Of a stretch of 64,000 nt of DNA, positions 44,614-53,629 are shown in pieces. The DNA comes from Streptomyces sp. NBC_01276 (GTDB taxonomy: Bacteria; Actinomycetota; Actinomycetes; Streptomycetales; Streptomycetaceae). The translations under genes were made by a program, and so were the position numbers. The notes below the pieces were generated by a model that searched no databases, had not been told where the DNA came from, and saw nothing but the letters and a program-made list of their open reading frames with translations. The stretch covers positions 5,020,501 through 5,084,500 of the forward strand of contig NZ_CP108442.1 in NCBI RefSeq assembly GCF_041435355.1, read 5' to 3'. Numbering within the stretch: position 1 is the first letter of the stretch; every line of letters begins with the position of its first letter.

Positions 44614-45396
44614 ATGGACCGGACCGCGACACCACTGCCCGCCACCGGCCGGGGCGTCCTCGTCACCGGCGCCTCCCGGGGCATCGGGCGGGCGATCGCC
44701 GCCGCGTTCGCCGCGCAGGGCGACCGGGTCGCCGTGCACTGCTCCGCCCGCGGGGCGGAGGCCGAGGAGACCCTCGCCGCACTGGAGGGGGAAGGGCACG
44801 CGCTGTTCGCCGCGGACCTCGCGGACCCGGCCCGCGTCGCCGAGCTGGCGGACGAGGCCGACGCGGCCCTGGGCGGGGTGGACGTGCTGGTCAACAACGC
44901 CGCCGTGATGGTCGGGCACCCCCTGGCGGACACCTCCTGGGAGGCCTGGCAGGAGGCCTGGCGGCGCACCGTCGACGTGAACCTCCTCGGCGCGGCCCAC
45001 CTGAGCCACCGCGTCGCCCACCGCATGATCGGAGCCGGCCGGGGCGGCCGCATCGTCAACGTCGGCTCCCGCGGCGCGTTCCGCGGCGAACCCGACCACC
45101 CCGCCTACGGAGCCACCAAGGCCGCGCTCCACGCGCTGGGCCAGTCCCTGGCCGTCTCCCTGGCCCCGCACGGCATCGCGGTGGCCTCCGTCGCCCCCGG
45201 GTTCGTCGCCACCGAACGGGTCGCCGGCCGCCTGGAGGGCCCCGAGGGCGAGGCGATCCGCGCCCAGAGCCCCTTCGGCCGGGTCGCGGACCCCGCCGAG
45301 ATCGCCTCCGCCGTGCTCTACCTGGCCTCTCCGGCGGCGCTCTGGAGCTCCGGCACCGTCCTCGACGTCAACGGAGCCTCCTACCTGCGCACCTGA
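44614..45396 (+). CDS. SDR-family oxidoreductase
   Basis: A 260-residue short-chain dehydrogenase from ATG 44614. Cofactor loop TGASRGIGRA, NNAA motif, catalytic Ser in VGSRGA, Tyr and Lys in YGATK. It resembles 3-oxoacyl-ACP-reductase-like members with NADP preference. It is alone between two permeases of opposite direction, so neither substrate nor pathway can be inferred. The ATG is preceded by GAGAGGGG. Confidence 0.9.
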   Translation: MDRTATPLPATGRGVLVTGASRGIGRAIAAAFAAQGDRVAVHCSARGAEAEETLAALEGEGHALFAADLADPARVAELADEADAALGGVDVLVNNAAVMVGHPLADTSWEAWQEAWRRTVDVNLLGAAHLSHRVAHRMIGAGRGGRIVNVGSRGAFRGEPDHPAYGATKAALHALGQSLAVSLAPHGIAVASVAPGFVATERVAGRLEGPEGEAIRAQSPFGRVADPAEIASAVLYLASPAALWSSGTVLDVNGASYLRT

Positions 45397-45402
45397 GGAC
45401 GC

Positions 45403-45436
45403 CCGGGACCCCCGCGCCACGGCACGGGGGTCCCGG
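45403..45436. terminator. Bidirectional terminator hairpin
   Basis: CCGGGACCCCCG (45403-45414) pairs exactly with CGGGGGTCCCGG (45425-45436) over ten bases between the convergent SDR and permease genes. Confidence 0.85.
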
Positions 45437-45479
45437 TATCCGCTCGTCCCCGCGCGGGGACGGGCGTACGCGCGCGGGG

Positions 45480-46931
45480 CTACGCCCTGTCGGCCGCCAC
45501 CGTCCCGGCCCGGCGCTCGCGCACCTCCCGCAGCCACGCCACCAGCAGCACCGCGGCCGCCGCACCCGACGACCACAGCAGCTGCGGCCGCGCCGAGTCG
45601 TCGAACAGCATCAGCACCAGCACGGCCGCCATCCCCAGCAGCGCCGCCCACGTCAGGTACGGGAACAGCCACATCCGAAGCGTCAGCCGCTCCGGCATCT
45701 CCCGCTCCAGGATCCGGCGCAGCCGCAGCTGCGAGACCGCGATCAGCGCCCACACGAACAGCAGCACCGCGCCGACCGCGTTGAGCATGTACAGGAACAC
45801 CGTGTCCGGCCACAGCAGGTTCAGCACGACGGACACGAACCCGAAGGCCACCGAGGCGAACACCGCCCGGCGCGGCACCCCGCCGCCGGACACCTTCAGC
45901 AGGGCCCCGGGCGCCTCGCCGCGCTCGGCCAGGGAGAACACCATGCGCGAGGAGCCGTAGAGGTTGGCGTTCAGCGCCGACAGCAGCGCCACGAACACCA
46001 CGATGTTCATGATCTGCCCGGCGGCCGGGATCCCGATGGAGTCCAGCACCGCGACGTAGGGGCTCTCGCCCGGCTTCAGCGAGTCCCACGGCAGCAGGGT
46101 CACGATGACCAGCATCGAGCCGACGTAGAAGAAGAGGATGCGCCACACCGCGCTGCGCACCGCGCGGGCCACCGAGCGGGCCGGGTCGTCCGACTCGGCG
46201 GCGGCGATCGTGACGACCTCCAGGCCGCCGAAGGCGAAGATCACCGCGAGCATGCCGGCGACCACCCCGCCGAAGCCGGCCGGGAAGAAGCCGCCGTGGC
46301 CGGTCAGGTTGGCCGCGCCCACGGGATCCGTGTCGGGGAGCATGCCGAAGATCGCCAGGGTACCCAGGACCAGGAACAGGACGATGGCCCCGACCTTGAG
46401 GGCCGCGAACCAGAACTCGAACTCGCCGAAGTTCTTCACGGCCGCCAGGTTGCTCACGGTGAAGACCACCATGAAGATCAGCACCCACACCCACTGGTCG
46501 ACCGAGGGGACCCAGCCGTTCGCGATCTTCGCGGCGCCGGTCGCCTCCACGGCGAGCACCACGACCAGCAGGAACCAGTAGAGCCAGCCGGCCGAGAATC
46601 CGGCCCAGCGTCCCAGGGCCTTCTCCGCGTACACGGAGAAGGAACCGGAGGCGGGCATCGCGGCCGACATCTCGCCGAGCGCCCGCATCACCAGCATCGC
46701 GAGGACGCCCGCGAGCAGGTAGGAGCAGATGATCGCGGGTCCGGCGATGCCGACGCCGGCGCCGGAGCCGACGAAGAGCCCGGCGCCGATCACGCCGCCG
46801 AGGCCCAGCATGGTCAGGTGGCGCTGCTTGAGGCTGTGGCTGAGGGGTTCCGGGGGCAGGTCGCCCCCGGTGACGTTCGGGTCGGGCAGGTGGTCGCGCA
46901 TGAGGAGATGCTCGTACTCTCGGTCGGCCAA
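45480..46931 (-). CDS. APC-superfamily amino acid permease (copy 2 of 3)
   Basis: A protein of up to 483 residues with twelve helices. GGVIGAGLFVGSG opens TM1 and FGEFEFWFAALKVGAI and ESDDPARS follow as in its two relatives. The start is unclear: TTG 46931 gives the longest frame but has no ribosome site, and ATG 46901 (MRDHLPDPN) is ten codons in with a weak site. The extra N-terminal residues precede the first helix and do not change the call. Proton-coupled uptake of amino acids is expected. Confidence 0.9.
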   Translation of the reverse strand: MADREYEHLLMRDHLPDPNVTGGDLPPEPLSHSLKQRHLTMLGLGGVIGAGLFVGSGAGVGIAGPAIICSYLLAGVLAMLVMRALGEMSAAMPASGSFSVYAEKALGRWAGFSAGWLYWFLLVVVLAVEATGAAKIANGWVPSVDQWVWVLIFMVVFTVSNLAAVKNFGEFEFWFAALKVGAIVLFLVLGTLAIFGMLPDTDPVGAANLTGHGGFFPAGFGGVVAGMLAVIFAFGGLEVVTIAAAESDDPARSVARAVRSAVWRILFFYVGSMLVIVTLLPWDSLKPGESPYVAVLDSIGIPAAGQIMNIVVFVALLSALNANLYGSSRMVFSLAERGEAPGALLKVSGGGVPRRAVFASVAFGFVSVVLNLLWPDTVFLYMLNAVGAVLLFVWALIAVSQLRLRRILEREMPERLTLRMWLFPYLTWAALLGMAAVLVLMLFDDSARPQLLWSSGAAAAVLLVAWLREVRERRAGTVAADRA

Positions 46932-47056
46932 GCGGCGCTGGCGGCTGCACGGGGGATTGGCGGGAACCTACAGTCTCGCCGGAGGACACCCGCAGGAGCA
47001 AAAAGGACGTGTGGTCGAATCTGGCCCGTGACGAGGATCACTCCGACTCGGGTGTA

Positions 47057-47112
47057 GGGGCGGGACTTTGTCCGGTCTCCACCAAACCGGGGAGTATGCC
47101 TTTGTCCCGCCC
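47057..47112. promoter_or_regulatory. Inverted and direct repeats upstream of bioY
   Basis: GGGCGGGAC (47058-47066) and GTCCCGCCC (47104-47112) are exact complements, and CTTTGTCC occurs as a direct repeat inside both. The arrangement lies 75-130 bases before bioY in the divergent gap with the permease. It could be a control site or hairpin; no known regulator site is recognised. Confidence 0.35.
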
Positions 47113-47186
47113 GGCGGTGGGGCGGCGCCACGGCCCGCCGTAGCCTCACGGTGTCCTGTCGATCACCACCCCGCGGAGCCCCCCCG

Positions 47187-47771
47187 ATGAGCACTGCTTC
47201 CGTCTCCTTCCGGCCCGGCGCCGTCCTCGCCGACCTGCTGCCCGCGAGCCGCGTCCGCGACATCGCGCTCGTCGTCGGCGGAGCCGCGCTCACCGGCCTC
47301 GCCGCGCAGATCTCGGTCCCCGTTCCCGGCTCGCCCGTCCCGGTCACCGGCCAGACCTTCGCCGCCCTGCTCGTGGGCACCGCCTTCGGCGCCCGCCGCG
47401 GCTTCCTCTCGCTGGCCCTGTACGCCCTGGTCGGCATGGCCGGCGTGCCGTGGTTCGCGGGCGGCACCTCCGGCGCGGGCGGTGCCTCCTTCGGCTACGT
47501 GCTCGGCATGCTGCTCGCCGCCACCGTCGTCGGCGCGCTCGCGCGGCGCGGGGCCGACCGCTCGGTGCCGCGCACCGCGGGCACCATGGTGCTGGGCTCG
47601 GCCGTCATCTACGCGGTCGGCGTGCCGTACCTGATGGCCGCCACCGGCATGTCCCTGAGCGCCGCCGTCGCGGCGGGTCTGGTCCCGTTCCTGATCGGCG
47701 ACGCCCTCAAGGCCGCGCTCGCCATGGGCGCCCTGCCGGCCGCCTGGAAGCTGGCGGGCCGCCGGGGCTGA
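47187..47771 (+). CDS. bioY: Biotin transporter BioY
   Basis: A 194-residue, six-helix S-component from ATG 47187. The family marks are GGAALTGLAAQISVPVPGSPVPVTGQTFAALLVG near the N-terminus and GLVPFLIGDALKAALA near the end, the latter holding the biotin-site Asp and Lys. Without adjacent bioM/bioN it must act alone or share an ECF module elsewhere. Confidence 0.95.
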   Translation: MSTASVSFRPGAVLADLLPASRVRDIALVVGGAALTGLAAQISVPVPGSPVPVTGQTFAALLVGTAFGARRGFLSLALYALVGMAGVPWFAGGTSGAGGASFGYVLGMLLAATVVGALARRGADRSVPRTAGTMVLGSAVIYAVGVPYLMAATGMSLSAAVAAGLVPFLIGDALKAALAMGALPAAWKLAGRRG

Positions 47772-47790
47772 GCCCCGTACCGCTCCCCTG

Positions 47791-47832
47791 CACGGCAGCC
47801 CCGGACCGCGAGCGCGGTCCGGGGCTGCCGTG
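47791..47832. terminator. Bidirectional terminator between bioY and the third permease
   Basis: CACGGCAGCCCCGGACCGCG (47791-47810) and its exact complement (47813-47832) leave a two-base gap, giving an 18-20 bp stem between convergent genes. Confidence 0.88.
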
Positions 47833-47847
47833 TGTGTGCCGGGAAGG

Positions 47848-49308
47848 CTAGGCGTCGACGGAGGCGTCGGCGACGGCCTCGACGGCGTCCTTGCGGCGCA
47901 GCGCCGAGCGGAGCACGCCGATCACCACGACGACGGCGGCGACCAGCAGCGAGAGCATGACGGTCTCGCGGTTGTCCTTGTCGTAGACCATGTAGCCCAG
48001 GACGAAGGTGATCATCGCGGCGGTGGCCCAGGTCAGGTACGGGAAGAGCCACATCTTCACCGTGACCTTCTCCGGCGCCTCGCGCATCAGGATCCCGCGC
48101 ATCCGCAGCTGGGTCAGGCAGATCACCAGCCACACGAAGAGCGCGATCGCTCCCGAGGAGTTCAGCAGGAAGTTGAAGACCGTGTCGGGGGAGGTGTAGT
48201 TGAAGTAGACCGCGGCGAAGCCGAAGACGACCGAGCCGAGGATGGCGGCCACCGGCACGCCCCGCTTGCTGACCTTGGCGAAGGCCTTGGGCGCGTCGCC
48301 GCGCTCACCGAGCGAGAAGGCCATGCGCGAGGCGGTGTACATGCCCGAGTTCAGGCAGGACAGGACGGCCGTCAGGACGATCACGTTCATGATCTGACCG
48401 GCGTGCGCGATGCCGATCGAGTCCAGGGCGGCGACGTAGGAGCCCTTGTCGACGATCGACTTGTCGTTCCACGGCAGCAGCGTGAGGACGATGAAGATCG
48501 AGCCCAGGTAGAAGACGCCGATGCGCCAGATCACCGAGTTGGTGGCCTTGGTGACGGCGCGGCGCGGGTCCTCGGACTCGCCGGCGGCCAGGGTGACGAT
48601 CTCGCTGCCCATGAAGGAGAAGACGACCATCAGCACGCCGGTGAGGACCGAGCCCCAGCCGTTCGGCATGAAGCCGCCGGTGTCCGTCAGGTGTGCGAAG
48701 CCCGCGCCCGGGTTGTCCGAGCCCGGCAGCACGCCGAAGACGGCGAGCATGCCGACGATCACGAAGGCGCCGATGGCGACGACCTTGATGCCCGCGAACC
48801 AGAACTCGAACTCGCCGTAGGAGGCGACCGAGCCGAGGTTCGTGACGGTCAGGACCGCCATGACGATCAGGGCCCAGCCCCACTGCGGGACGGCCGGGAC
48901 CCAGCCTTCGAGGATCTTCGCGCCCGCGGTGGCCTCGACGGCCAGCACGACGACCCAGAAGAACCAGTAGAGCCAGCCGATGGAGAAGCCGGCCCAGCGG
49001 CCCAGCGCCCGGTCGGCGTAGGCGGAGAAGGAGCCCGAGTTCGGGCTCGCGGCGGCCATCTCACCCAGCATCCGCATGACGAAGACGACCATGGCGCCGA
49101 CGAGCAGGTAGGACAGGAGGATGGCCGGACCGGCCTTGGCGATGCCTCCGCCGGAGCCGACGAAGAGGCCGGCGCCGATGACGCCGCCAATGGCGATCAT
49201 GGACAGGTGCCGGTTCTTGAGACCGGCCTTCAGACCGTCGGAGGGCTTGGCGGATCCGGGTTCACCGGTCGGGTCGCCTGCCTTCTGAAGGGTCGTCGTG
49301 GTGCTCAT
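47848..49308 (-). CDS. APC-superfamily amino acid permease (copy 3 of 3)
   Basis: A 486-residue, twelve-helix permease from ATG 49308 behind AAGGA; the frame is open to 49347 but that start has no ribosome site. TM1 carries GGVIGAGLFVGSGGG; YGEFEFWFAGIKVVAI and GESEDPRRAVTKA mark a different subgroup from copies 1 and 2 (GESEDP in place of AESDDP). The long gap upstream carries the promoter. Likely imports amino acids with protons. Confidence 0.93.
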   Translation of the reverse strand: MSTTTTLQKAGDPTGEPGSAKPSDGLKAGLKNRHLSMIAIGGVIGAGLFVGSGGGIAKAGPAILLSYLLVGAMVVFVMRMLGEMAAASPNSGSFSAYADRALGRWAGFSIGWLYWFFWVVVLAVEATAGAKILEGWVPAVPQWGWALIVMAVLTVTNLGSVASYGEFEFWFAGIKVVAIGAFVIVGMLAVFGVLPGSDNPGAGFAHLTDTGGFMPNGWGSVLTGVLMVVFSFMGSEIVTLAAGESEDPRRAVTKATNSVIWRIGVFYLGSIFIVLTLLPWNDKSIVDKGSYVAALDSIGIAHAGQIMNVIVLTAVLSCLNSGMYTASRMAFSLGERGDAPKAFAKVSKRGVPVAAILGSVVFGFAAVYFNYTSPDTVFNFLLNSSGAIALFVWLVICLTQLRMRGILMREAPEKVTVKMWLFPYLTWATAAMITFVLGYMVYDKDNRETVMLSLLVAAVVVVIGVLRSALRRKDAVEAVADASVDA

Positions 49309-49526
49309 GGACGATTCCTTAGGTTCTCGGGTTTCGAGTTGCGGCATTCAAACCCGAATTCCGGCCAGTGCGGAAGACCTTCCTCCGATAGTTGCCTGAG
49401 GCCCGGAAGTCGGGATCAAGGTCCCGACCCGTCCCGTCTGGGTTCTTTGGGTTTACTTGAGGTTTAGAAGTGACATACGCGACACCCTCTGAGGATCTTC
49501 GAGAGCCCTCGTGCCACACTCGACCC

Positions 49527-50015
49527 ATGCGCGTGTATCTCGGATCCGACCATGCCGGCTTTGAGCTCAAGAACCACCTGGTGGACTGGCTCAAGAACAA
49601 CGGCCACGAGCCCGTCGACTGCGGGCCCCACATCTACGACGAGGTGGACGACTACCCGCCCTTCTGCCTCCGCGCCGCCGAGCGGACCGCCGCGGACGAG
49701 GACAGCCTCGGCATCGTGATCGGCGGCTCCGGCAACGGCGAGCAGATCGCCGCCAACAAGGTCAAGGGCATCCGCGCCATCCTGGCCTGGAGCGTCCAGA
49801 CGGCCGAGCTGGGCCGCGAGCACAACAACGCCAACGTCATCTCCGTCGGCGGCCGCATGCACACCCAGGACGAGGTCGTCGCCTTCATCGACGCCTTCCT
49901 GAAGACCCCGTACTCCGGAGCGGAGCGCCACACCCGCCGCATCGACATGCTCACCGCCTACGAGCAGACCGGCGAGCTCCCCCCGATCCCCGCCCACCAC
50001 CCGCAGGACCAGTAG
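49527..50015 (+). CDS. rpiB: Ribose-5-phosphate isomerase B
   Basis: A 162-residue enzyme from ATG 49527. Phosphate loop GSDHAGFELK, active region GGSGNGEQIAANKV, then ALAWSVQTAELGREHNNANV and RRID. The Glu in GNGEQ stands where E. coli RpiB has its catalytic Cys, which is the mycobacterial/actinobacterial form. It interconverts ribulose and ribose 5-phosphates in the pentose phosphate pathway. A DNA glycosylase gene follows 76 bases on. Confidence 0.95.
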   Translation: MRVYLGSDHAGFELKNHLVDWLKNNGHEPVDCGPHIYDEVDDYPPFCLRAAERTAADEDSLGIVIGGSGNGEQIAANKVKGIRAILAWSVQTAELGREHNNANVISVGGRMHTQDEVVAFIDAFLKTPYSGAERHTRRIDMLTAYEQTGELPPIPAHHPQDQ

Positions 50016-50091
50016 GCAGGTTCATCGGTGAGCCGCCGCGCCGCCGGACCCCGTCCGGCGGCGCGACCCACCCGGACGTAGGAGCAGTGCC

Positions 50092-50898
50092 GTGCCCGAG
50101 GGGCATACGATCCACCGCCTCGCCCAGGACCACACCGAGCGCTTCGCCGCCCGGACGGTCCGGGTCAGCAGCCCCCAGGGCCGGTTCGCCGAGAGCGCGG
50201 CCCTCCTCGACGGGCGCGAGCTGGAGAGCGCCGAGGCCCACGGCAAGCACCTCTTCCTGGAACTCGGCGACGCCTGGATCCACATCCATCTCGGCCTCTT
50301 CGGCAAGCTCGGCTTCGGCCCCGCCCCGGCCCCTCCGGCCACCGACACGGTCCGGCTGCGGCTGCTGAACGAGGAGCACTACGCCGACCTGCGCGGCCCC
50401 ACCGCGTGCGCCGTCGTCGCCGAGGGCGAGAAGAAGGCGATACACGACCGGCTCGGCCCCGACCCGCTGCGCCCGGCCGACGACCCGGACCGCGCCTGGA
50501 GGCGGATCTCCCGCTCCCGCACCACCGTCGCCGCCCTGCTCATGGACCAGAAGGTCGTCGCGGGCGTCGGCAACGTCTACCGAGCCGAGGTCCTCTTCCG
50601 GCACGGCATCGACCCGTACCGGCTCGGCAAGGACCTCGCGCGGAGCGAGTGGGACGCGATCTGGACCGACCTCGTGGCGCTGATGCGCGAGGGCGTGCGG
50701 AACAACCGGATCGACACCGTCCGCGACGAGCACCTGCCCGAGGCGATGGGCCGCCCGCCGCGCGTGGACGACCACGGCGGCGAGGTGTACGTCTACCGGC
50801 GCGCCGCCATGCCCTGCCACGTCTGCGGGAGCGAGATCCGCACCGCCGGCCTCGCCGCCCGCAACCTCTTCTGGTGCCCCGGCTGCCAGTCCCGCTGA
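50092..50898 (+). CDS. Fpg/Nei-family DNA glycosylase
   Basis: A 268-residue base-excision enzyme from GTG 50092 behind AGGAG. After start removal, Pro2-Glu3 (PEGHTIHR) form the catalytic N-terminus. H2TH helices include the KVVAGVGNVYRAEVLFRHGI block, and a C-terminal zinc finger (CHVCG and CPGCQ) carries the DNA-binding Arg. It is closest to endonuclease VIII-type Nei proteins, which remove oxidised pyrimidines and nick the strand. Confidence 0.93.
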   Translation: MPEGHTIHRLAQDHTERFAARTVRVSSPQGRFAESAALLDGRELESAEAHGKHLFLELGDAWIHIHLGLFGKLGFGPAPAPPATDTVRLRLLNEEHYADLRGPTACAVVAEGEKKAIHDRLGPDPLRPADDPDRAWRRISRSRTTVAALLMDQKVVAGVGNVYRAEVLFRHGIDPYRLGKDLARSEWDAIWTDLVALMREGVRNNRIDTVRDEHLPEAMGRPPRVDDHGGEVYVYRRAAMPCHVCGSEIRTAGLAARNLFWCPGCQSR

Positions 50899-50998
50899 CC
50901 GCCCGCGGCCTCCCGTCCCGCTGCGGCGGACCCGGAAGCCTCCCGTCCCGCTGCGGGCGAACCCAGCCCCCCGGCCTCCCGTCCCGCCCTGGGCGACC

Positions 50999-52237
50999 CT
51001 AGAAGCCGTGCGGGAGCCAGGGCGCGACGTCCCCGGCGAAGGCGCGGGAAGCCCGCGTCAGGGCGCCCGGACGCAGCTCGCGCACCAGGCCCGCCGCCGC
51101 CAGCGAGGCCAGGGTGATCCCGCCGAGGTACGCCGAGCCCAGCTCCCGGACCGACAGCGCCAGGTCCGCCCCGTCCTCGGTCCGCTCGCACCGCACCGCG
51201 CCGTCCGCGCCCGCCGTCAGCCGCCACCGGCCCGCGTTCCACGGGCAGAAGGCGTCCTCGACCTCCAGGACCGCGTCCAGCGGGGCCCCGTAGGCCCGCG
51301 CACCGAGCGCCGCCGGCAGGTCCACCAGCCGCACGTGCAGCGAGTCCCGCTGCCGCGTCCGGATCCGCCGGATGTCGCTGACCAGGTGCAGCAGCGGATC
51401 GTCCACCGGCCGCCCGAACGCGCGCACGCTCCAGGTGAGGTCGATCCCGAAGAGGTAGCGCCACAGCGCCGCGTACGCCGCCGGGTGCAGCGCGTCCACG
51501 TCCTGGACCTGGACCTTGCCGTCCGAGCCGCTCTGCTCCCAGTCCGGCGCGACCCGGTAACGGGCGTATCCGACGACCTCGCCGTCCGCGTCCTCGGCCA
51601 CCACGCACTTCAGCGGCGAGGCCCCGCCCCGGTGCCCCTCCGGGTCGAGCAGCGTCTTGAGGTCCCAGCCGGGCTGCCGGGCCGGCATGCCGGGACGCCG
51701 GGCGACCAGCCGGGCGTAGACCCGCTCGCAGTCGGGCAGGGCCTTCTCCGGGTCGACCAGGCGCAGCCGTACGTCGTCCGTCCCCGGGGGCACGGAGAGT
51801 CGCACCCGGGTCGTGTCGACGTCCACGGAGAGGGCGTAGGTGGCGGTGCCGTAGCCGAAGCGTCCGTAGATCGCCGGATCCGAGGCCGTCAGCACGGCGA
51901 TCGGCTCGCCACCCGCACGGACGTCGTCCAATTGGCGCCGCATCAGCGAGGTGAGCACCCCGTGGCGGCGGTGCGTCGGGGCGACGCCCACCATCGTCAC
52001 GCCGGCCGCCGGAACCGGCGCGCCGCCGCCCGGCACCGAGAGCCGGAAACTGAAGGCCGAGGCCGAGCCGACGCAGTTCTCACCGTCCCACACGCCGAGT
52101 GAACGTTCCGGCTCGGTCAGGGACCGGAAGGTCTTGCGGTGCTGCGGGGATTCGGGCACGCCGCCGAACGCCAGTTCCAGATGATCGAACCAGACGTCCC
52201 AGTCATCCATTGACAAAACGCGCATCTCAAGAGCCAT
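50999..52237 (-). CDS. Eis-like GNAT acetyltransferase
   Basis: A 412-residue protein from ATG 52237 behind AAGGA. The N-terminal GNAT domain contains AGVTMVGVAPTHRRHGVLTSLM, the acetyl-CoA loop; a second GNAT-like domain and an SCP2-like C-terminal domain follow, ending in PHGF. The terminal Phe carboxylate is the general base of Eis enzymes. Mycobacterial Eis acetylates aminoglycosides and proteins; the substrate here is unknown. The gene is divergent from the SpoIIE phosphatase. Confidence 0.92.
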   Translation of the reverse strand: MALEMRVLSMDDWDVWFDHLELAFGGVPESPQHRKTFRSLTEPERSLGVWDGENCVGSASAFSFRLSVPGGGAPVPAAGVTMVGVAPTHRRHGVLTSLMRRQLDDVRAGGEPIAVLTASDPAIYGRFGYGTATYALSVDVDTTRVRLSVPPGTDDVRLRLVDPEKALPDCERVYARLVARRPGMPARQPGWDLKTLLDPEGHRGGASPLKCVVAEDADGEVVGYARYRVAPDWEQSGSDGKVQVQDVDALHPAAYAALWRYLFGIDLTWSVRAFGRPVDDPLLHLVSDIRRIRTRQRDSLHVRLVDLPAALGARAYGAPLDAVLEVEDAFCPWNAGRWRLTAGADGAVRCERTEDGADLALSVRELGSAYLGGITLASLAAAGLVRELRPGALTRASRAFAGDVAPWLPHGF

Positions 52238-52354
52238 GTGATCATCCTTACCAGGGCATTCCGTCGCGGTCGAAGTGTTTTCGACCGTCGAAGGCCACGT
52301 GGTCCGGGGGTACCCCTGCGCGGGCACAGCCAGGATGGATAGGGTCCCGATGCA

Positions 52355-53497
52355 ATGGCCGGAGCACGTGTGGAGACGCTCATGGCCCGGACGCGCATGC
52401 TGTGGCACCGGGCCCGCACAGCGCTGCGCAAATCCGCCGTCGACTACTTCCGCGGCGACGCCTCCGACTGGCTCGCCTTCGCCGGACTCCTGCTGACCGT
52501 CCCCGCCATCGCCTGCGGCACCATGATGCTGCCGGTCTGGTTCTCCCCGTCGGCCCTGGTCCTGCCCATCGTGGCCGGTGGCCTGCTGCTGCGGCCCGCG
52601 AGCCTGATCGCCCTCTACGCCGCCTCCGCGACCGCCCTGATCGTCGAGGCCCTGGTGCTCGGCCCGTACACCGAAGGGCCCGCCCGGGTCACCCCGGGAA
52701 CCGTCCTGGTGGTCGCCGCCTGCGGCTTCTTCGGGCTGGTCATCGCCCAGTTCCGCAGCCGCGTCGGCGTGCCCTGGCGGCGCGGCGGCACCATGCTCTT
52801 CGACCTGCGCGAACGGATCCGGGTCCAGAGCAAGCTGCCCGCCCTGCCGCGGGGCTGGCACCGCGAGATGGCCCTGAGGCCGGCCGGGGGCCAGTCCTTC
52901 TCCGGCGACTTCGTGGTCGCCGCCCGCACCGACGGCGGCCGCACCCTGGAGATCGTCCTCACCGACGTCTCCGGCAAGGGCATGGAGGCGGGCTCGCGGG
53001 CCCTCCTGCTCAGCGGGGCCTTCGGCGGCCTCCTCGGCGCCCTCCCGCACCGGGACTTCCTCCCCGCCGCCAACGGCTACCTGCTGCGCCAGGACTGGGA
53101 CGAGGGCTTCGCCACCTCCATCCACCTCGTCCTGGACCTGGAGACCGGCGACTACGAACTGCTCTCCGCCGGCCACCTCCCCGCCCTCCAGCTCTCCGCC
53201 GGCACCGGCCGCTGGCGGGAGGTCACCGGGGAGGGACCGCTGCTCGGCGTCTACGACGGCGCGGAGTTCACCCCGGCCCGGGGCAACCTGCGGCGGGGCG
53301 ACGTCCTGATGCTGTTCACCGACGGGCTCGTCGAGACGGCGGAGCGAGAGATCAGCGAGGGCATCGACCGCCTCACGGGCGAGGCCGACCGCTACGTCGC
53401 CGCGGGGTGGGAGGGCGCGGCGTGGCACCTGATCGAGAAGGTGGCCAAGGACGTCAACGACGACCGCGCCCTCCTCCTCATCCGCCGCTCCCCCTGA
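52355..53497 (+). CDS. Membrane-anchored PP2C-type SpoIIE phosphatase
   Basis: A 380-residue protein from ATG 52355; ATG 52382 after GTGGAG is an alternative. Three or four membrane helices fill about residues 38-130, then the SpoIIE domain starts near PAGGQSFSGDFVVAART. Metal sites: Asp in FSGDF, LTDVSGKGMEAG and LFTDGLVETAERE, and Asp in NDDRALLLI. Such phosphatases release sigma factors by dephosphorylating anti-anti-sigma proteins. No sigma or anti-sigma gene is close by, so its partner is not shown. Confidence 0.92.
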   Translation: MAGARVETLMARTRMLWHRARTALRKSAVDYFRGDASDWLAFAGLLLTVPAIACGTMMLPVWFSPSALVLPIVAGGLLLRPASLIALYAASATALIVEALVLGPYTEGPARVTPGTVLVVAACGFFGLVIAQFRSRVGVPWRRGGTMLFDLRERIRVQSKLPALPRGWHREMALRPAGGQSFSGDFVVAARTDGGRTLEIVLTDVSGKGMEAGSRALLLSGAFGGLLGALPHRDFLPAANGYLLRQDWDEGFATSIHLVLDLETGDYELLSAGHLPALQLSAGTGRWREVTGEGPLLGVYDGAEFTPARGNLRRGDVLMLFTDGLVETAEREISEGIDRLTGEADRYVAAGWEGAAWHLIEKVAKDVNDDRALLLIRRSP

Positions 53498-53629
53498 GGG
53501 GACCGGCCTCTGGCGGGGTCCCGGCCCCCGGCGGAGCCGCCCCGCCCCCGGCGGAACCGCTCGGCCGGGCGGGCCAATCAGCGGGGATTGGCCCGTCCCC
53601 CGCGACCGCCGGAGGCCTACCGTGCCGCC

